From contig CAVYVZ010000010.1 of the NCBI GenBank assembly GCA_963772065.1, positions 744,001 through 808,000 on the forward strand: a stretch of DNA of 64,000 nucleotides, in the 5' to 3' direction. Within the stretch, counting starts at the first letter, position 1; every line of letters begins with the position of its first letter. The notes below the pieces were generated by a model. The model was not told the DNA's origin, ran no database searches, and saw only the letters and a list, made by a program, of their open reading frames with translations. The position numbers were made by a program, and so were the translations under genes. This document shows, piece by piece, positions 60,788-64,000 of the stretch. The stretch comes from CAVYVZ01 sp963772065 (lineage in GTDB: Bacteria; Acidobacteriota; Vicinamibacteria; Vicinamibacterales; UBA2999).

Positions 60788-63407
60788 TCAGGAGTGTCCG
60801 CCGTCGGCGGCGCTGAGACTGTTGTTGGCCAGAATGCATTTGTCGAGCTCCAGGATCAGGCTCTTCAGTTCTCCTGCGGTTCTTGCCCGCAGGCCTACCG
60901 CCACATAGCAGAGAGTTGTCCTCGTGCCGCCCGAGTCCACGTGACGCTCGATGAGCGCACAGTCGTCCAGACCGCTGTGGGCGCCAAGCTTCGAGAACGA
61001 ACGTTTGATCAACCCGCCGTCCTTCAGCTCCGTCAGACCCTGCTTGAACCAGCTGACGATCCCCGGATGCGTGGGATTGGGTTCCTTCTTCATGAGCGCG
61101 CTCATCTCGGTGCTCGACGCGGGGCTGACCAGGCGGCCTTGCGCCAGCAGCGTCATGAATGCGGCGAGCGATCCTGCGGTGGCACTCTGGGCGATCCCAC
61201 CGCCAAGCGCGAGGCCGTTCGTCCACGTGGCGCCGCCGTAATCGGCCGCGAGCCAGAGTCCGCCCTTGCGTTCACGATCGTGCAAGCCGGATTGCACCAG
61301 TGCGGACCCGACATAGACGAACCCCACGTCACGGACGATCGTTGACGTCGCGTAGTTCGAGGCGGGAACCAGTCCGCCAATCGCGACCCGCATCCGCTCC
61401 AGATAGCCCAACGCATCGACCTTGGCCTTCGCCGCCGCAAATTTCGGCATGGCGGCATTGAGCTGCGCGCGCGCGGTCTTTTCTTTCGCCGCATCGTCTT
61501 TTGCTTCGGCCAGCCGCTTCCGGGCCTGGTGCACGCGACTGATGGTCGCGTTGTATTCCCCGATGATGGCCTCGAGCTGATCCTTGGTTTCACCAGTGCT
61601 TCTGAAATCAATCGCGAGTGGGCTTCCAGCGGTGACGTCGGCGACGACGCGCTTCAATTCCGGTGCTGTGGGATAGGGAGCGGCGTGCGCGTTCGCCAGG
61701 TCGCCCTTCACCAGAGCGAAGAACTCGTCGAGCGTCTTGGCCTTGCCTCCCTTGCTCTTCAGCGCAGCTCGGAGATCCTGCCGCAGCTGGAAGGCCCCAA
61801 GCATGGCCGCGATTTTGGGAACGCTGGCCGCAAAGACCTGGCTCTTGTGATTGAAGCCGGCGAACTCCGGCTTGGCCCGGTCCTTCGTCAGGTCGACCAG
61901 GGCGGCCTTGATGTGGCTGAACTGGCTTTTTTTCATCACATCCATCAGGCACGTCTGCAGCGTCGCAGCGATTCTTGAACTTCTCCGGGCCGTCATAGAT
62001 GCCGGGATCCATCAAGCTCGGTTCCAACACCATATCGCTGCCCTTCACTTCAACCCTGTGAACGGGAAGCGACGCGATCTTCAGCCTCTTGGCTACGGCC
62101 TGCGGGGTTTCGTCCTCCTCTTGTGGAGTCAGATCGCTCGATTCGAAGTCATCGAACTCGAGCAGCGCCGCAGTTGCTTCGTCCAACTCGCTGGCTTCAT
62201 CGCCGTCGAAGGCCTCACGTTCCTCATCTCCATGAGTGGCCTCGAATGTGTCTGCCGCCTCTTCGGCCTCCAGGCTGGATTCGCTCGAACTCTCCATCAG
62301 CGCCTCGAAATCATCGGCCTCGGTGTCGTCGCTCGCCAGGCCTTCGATCTCGCTCTTTGTCGTCGCCGCAGCCGCAGGCTTGGGCTGCAGCGTCAGCGTA
62401 TCGTTTTGGACCGTTGCGGCGGTGTAGCCGGCGTCCGCATTGATCCACTCGCACAACTCGCGCAGCATTCGTCTCGTGACGCGGACGCCACGATTCCTCT
62501 GCGCGTCGTCGGGCGCCGTGTGAACGCCGGCCAGATGCAACCGGCCGTCGACTGAAAGACAGATCGGCGCGCCGCTCTGGCCGTCGTAGGTATCGGCCGT
62601 GTGGAACAGGGTGGTTGAATCGGCTTCGACATCCAGCGTGCCCGCAGCCGTCCACTGCGTCGACGCCCATTCGTCATTCCGCCGGTTCCAGCAGTGCTCA
62701 ATCTGCTTTTCCTTGGCCGACCTCGTTCCGGTGAACTTGCTCGTCCCACACGTGTCGCCGGGATACCCGGTCACCGCGATGTCCTTGTTCCGGAGGGCAG
62801 CCGGGTCGAGCCGCCGGACGACGGCCACGGCGGGATCGAGGCCCCAGTAGCCGAGCGCGCCCGTGATCTTCGCGTGGGTACTCGACGCGATGTCCTTTTC
62901 CAGAACCACCAGCGCGTAGTCGTCGTGCTGTTTGAGCGGAATCTCGATGATCTTCGAGCCTTGTCGAACCTTGCGACGGATGAAGTACGGCCGCGACCGG
63001 TGGATGGAGACGGACTTGACTTTGCCGAAGGGGTTCTTTGAGTTGCTCCCGTTGCGAGCCGGGCTGATGGTGTGCTCCTTCACAGCCGCGTCATCGCGGT
63101 GTGGAAACACGTGGCGGGCCGTCAGCACATATCGCGGGCCAATCAGAATGCCGGTCGCTCTCGATTTGGAAAGGAAGCGTGGTTGTCCCTGACTGCCCCA
63201 TTTCGGGTTCTCGCTCATCACGTCGATCGCGCAGATCCAGCGATGGGGGACCTTCAACGTGTCGGCCACCAAGGTCCGGTCGTCCTTCGCGAGAACCTCC
63301 TCTTGGACCGAGTCGACCTCACCTTCGGGTGGGCGCGAGACAATCTCCTCGTTCAGAAAGGGAGACTCGAGAACGTCGAATGGAGCTGCATATCTCATGT
63401 GACTCAC
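60788..63407 (-). CDS. Fusion of trypsin-like protease and beta-lactamase-like serine hydrolase, one frameshift
   Basis: About 872 residues. No signal peptide; the start carries the motif LESPFLNEE (residues 13-21). A trypsin-like domain follows (50-320) with H99 in VLTARHVFPH, D163 in HDDYALVVL and S278 in YDGQSGAPI. A very acidic linker comes next (about 350-450; EALMESSSESSLEAEEAADT). After an indel near 61970 a second domain shows FAASVPKIAAM, with the S-x-x-K motif of class A beta-lactamase-type serine hydrolases, and a normal ~390-residue length to the end. Two serine-hydrolase active sites in one polypeptide are unusual. Start could be GTG (63407) or the ATG three codons on. Confidence 0.8.
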
Positions 63408-63449
63408 CGCTGTCTTCAGCTTCGGTGGCCGGGTCCCTCCGGCGTCGAG

Positions 63450-64000
63450 CTAGGCGGCTTGCACCGCCCCGCCCAACCGCAGCATCGATTGCTCCTGCAT
63501 CCGCAAGATCTCTTTCAAGTCTCGCGGTGAGGTGGCGAGCTGCAACCCCGTCAGCGCGAGGATGCGCAGCGACTCGGTCCAGAGCCAGTGCGTCGACGTG
63601 AACAGCGCCGGGCCGATCCGTCGCCGCCATCTCCGTGAGCGCGTCGGGACTGACACGCTCCGGACGCACGAGCGCGCGAAGGGTCGCGCCGCGAAACGCC
63701 AGCATCGGCGTATCGAGGGTGATGCGGACGACGGTCTTCAGCACCGGCGTGGACTCGTCGAGCAGGGTGCGCGTATCCGCCGGTGCCCGACGCGAGCGAA
63801 TGGAGCGCGGTCCACGATCGGGCGAGGTCGTCCCACGGCCCTGCGCCGTAGAAGTACCGGCACATCTCGACGCCGAGCAGCACGCGGAGATAGCAGATCG
63901 GATGCGGGTCCCCGGCGTGTGAGCCGGAACACCGATGGGATCTCTCCCGCCAGCACGTCGTGGAGCGCCGCAACGCTGGCGAACCCGGTATGGACGAACG
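63450..64000 (-). CDS. Unidentified gene, 3' part only, frameshifted
   Basis: The 5' end lies outside the window. Readable segments are FVHTGFASVAALHDVLAGEI, then ICYLRVLLGVEMCRYFYGAG followed by PWDDLARSWTALHSLASGTG, then VLKTVVRITLDTPMLAFRGA and VRPERVSPDALTEMAATDR, and finally ALFTSTHWLWTESLRILALT, then GLQLATSPRDLKEIL. It ends with a TAG. The frame shifts at least three times. It is helical, with several Trp and Leu residues. I do not recognise the family. It lies 42 bp upstream of the protease/hydrolase fusion in the same direction, so they may be co-expressed. Confidence 0.5.

Overview
The window is GC-rich bacterial chromosomal DNA. It most probably comes from an Acidobacteriota member of the Vicinamibacteria type, known from a metagenome or an unpolished long-read assembly. 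The evidence is three large MacB/FtsX-type permeases of the acidobacterial ADOP class with no linked ATPase, PknB-type kinases fused to TPR repeats, an ECF sigma factor of the kinase-linked family, a sensor with many two-component propeller repeats, a GlgE/TreS-Mak alpha-glucan pathway and many short secreted proteins. This taxonomic call is inference from gene families; no 16S gene is present.

Layout: 1-2.3 kb, a propeller sensor running off the left edge. 2.5-4.4 kb, a SoxC-like molybdopterin sulfite oxidase and its SoxD-like cytochrome c. 4.4-6.7 kb, an HtrA / LuxR / HtrA operon. 7.2-14.6 kb, a maltose-1-phosphate/trehalose cluster (decayed glgX, glgE, treS-mak, treZ). 14.7-18.7 kb, a stress and NHEJ block (ferritin-like DUF892, DUF2934, Ku, LigD, a small acidic protein). 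18.7-20.9 kb, a TonB-dependent receptor. 21.0-23.2 kb, three tRNA genes and two DUF421 proteins. 23.2-30.7 kb, a possible island that starts at tRNA-Lys with a serine-recombinase remnant and carries two ADOP permeases and a methyltransferase. 30.7-33.2 kb, a PQQ-type beta-propeller and a Tat-exported amidohydrolase. 33.2-41.8 kb, an accessory patchwork of small secreted proteins, an IS3-type transposase remnant, a head-to-head junction of two truncated genes and a lone receiver protein. 41.7-49.3 kb, a compact minus-strand operon: HemN-like radical SAM enzyme, halogenase-like flavoprotein, hotdog thioesterase, methyltransferase, amidohydrolase, ADOP permease. 49.4-57.4 kb, a plus-strand run of kinase-TPR, DinB-like, LRR, DUF1697, ankyrin and methyltransferase genes. 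57.4-60.6 kb, sigma factor plus TPR kinase. 60.8-64 kb, a trypsin-like/beta-lactamase-like fusion and an unidentified partial gene.

Two features cut across the window. First, single-base indels break roughly twenty otherwise well-conserved genes and are densest at 12.0-15.6 kb. Active-site motifs survive on both sides of each break, so most look technical rather than biological. I give such genes one span with the break position. Second, three intergenic elements at 3.1, 14.7 and 21.2 kb are built from 7-bp units arranged as inverted halves; one of them supplies the start codon and the signal-peptide-like N-terminus of the cytochrome.
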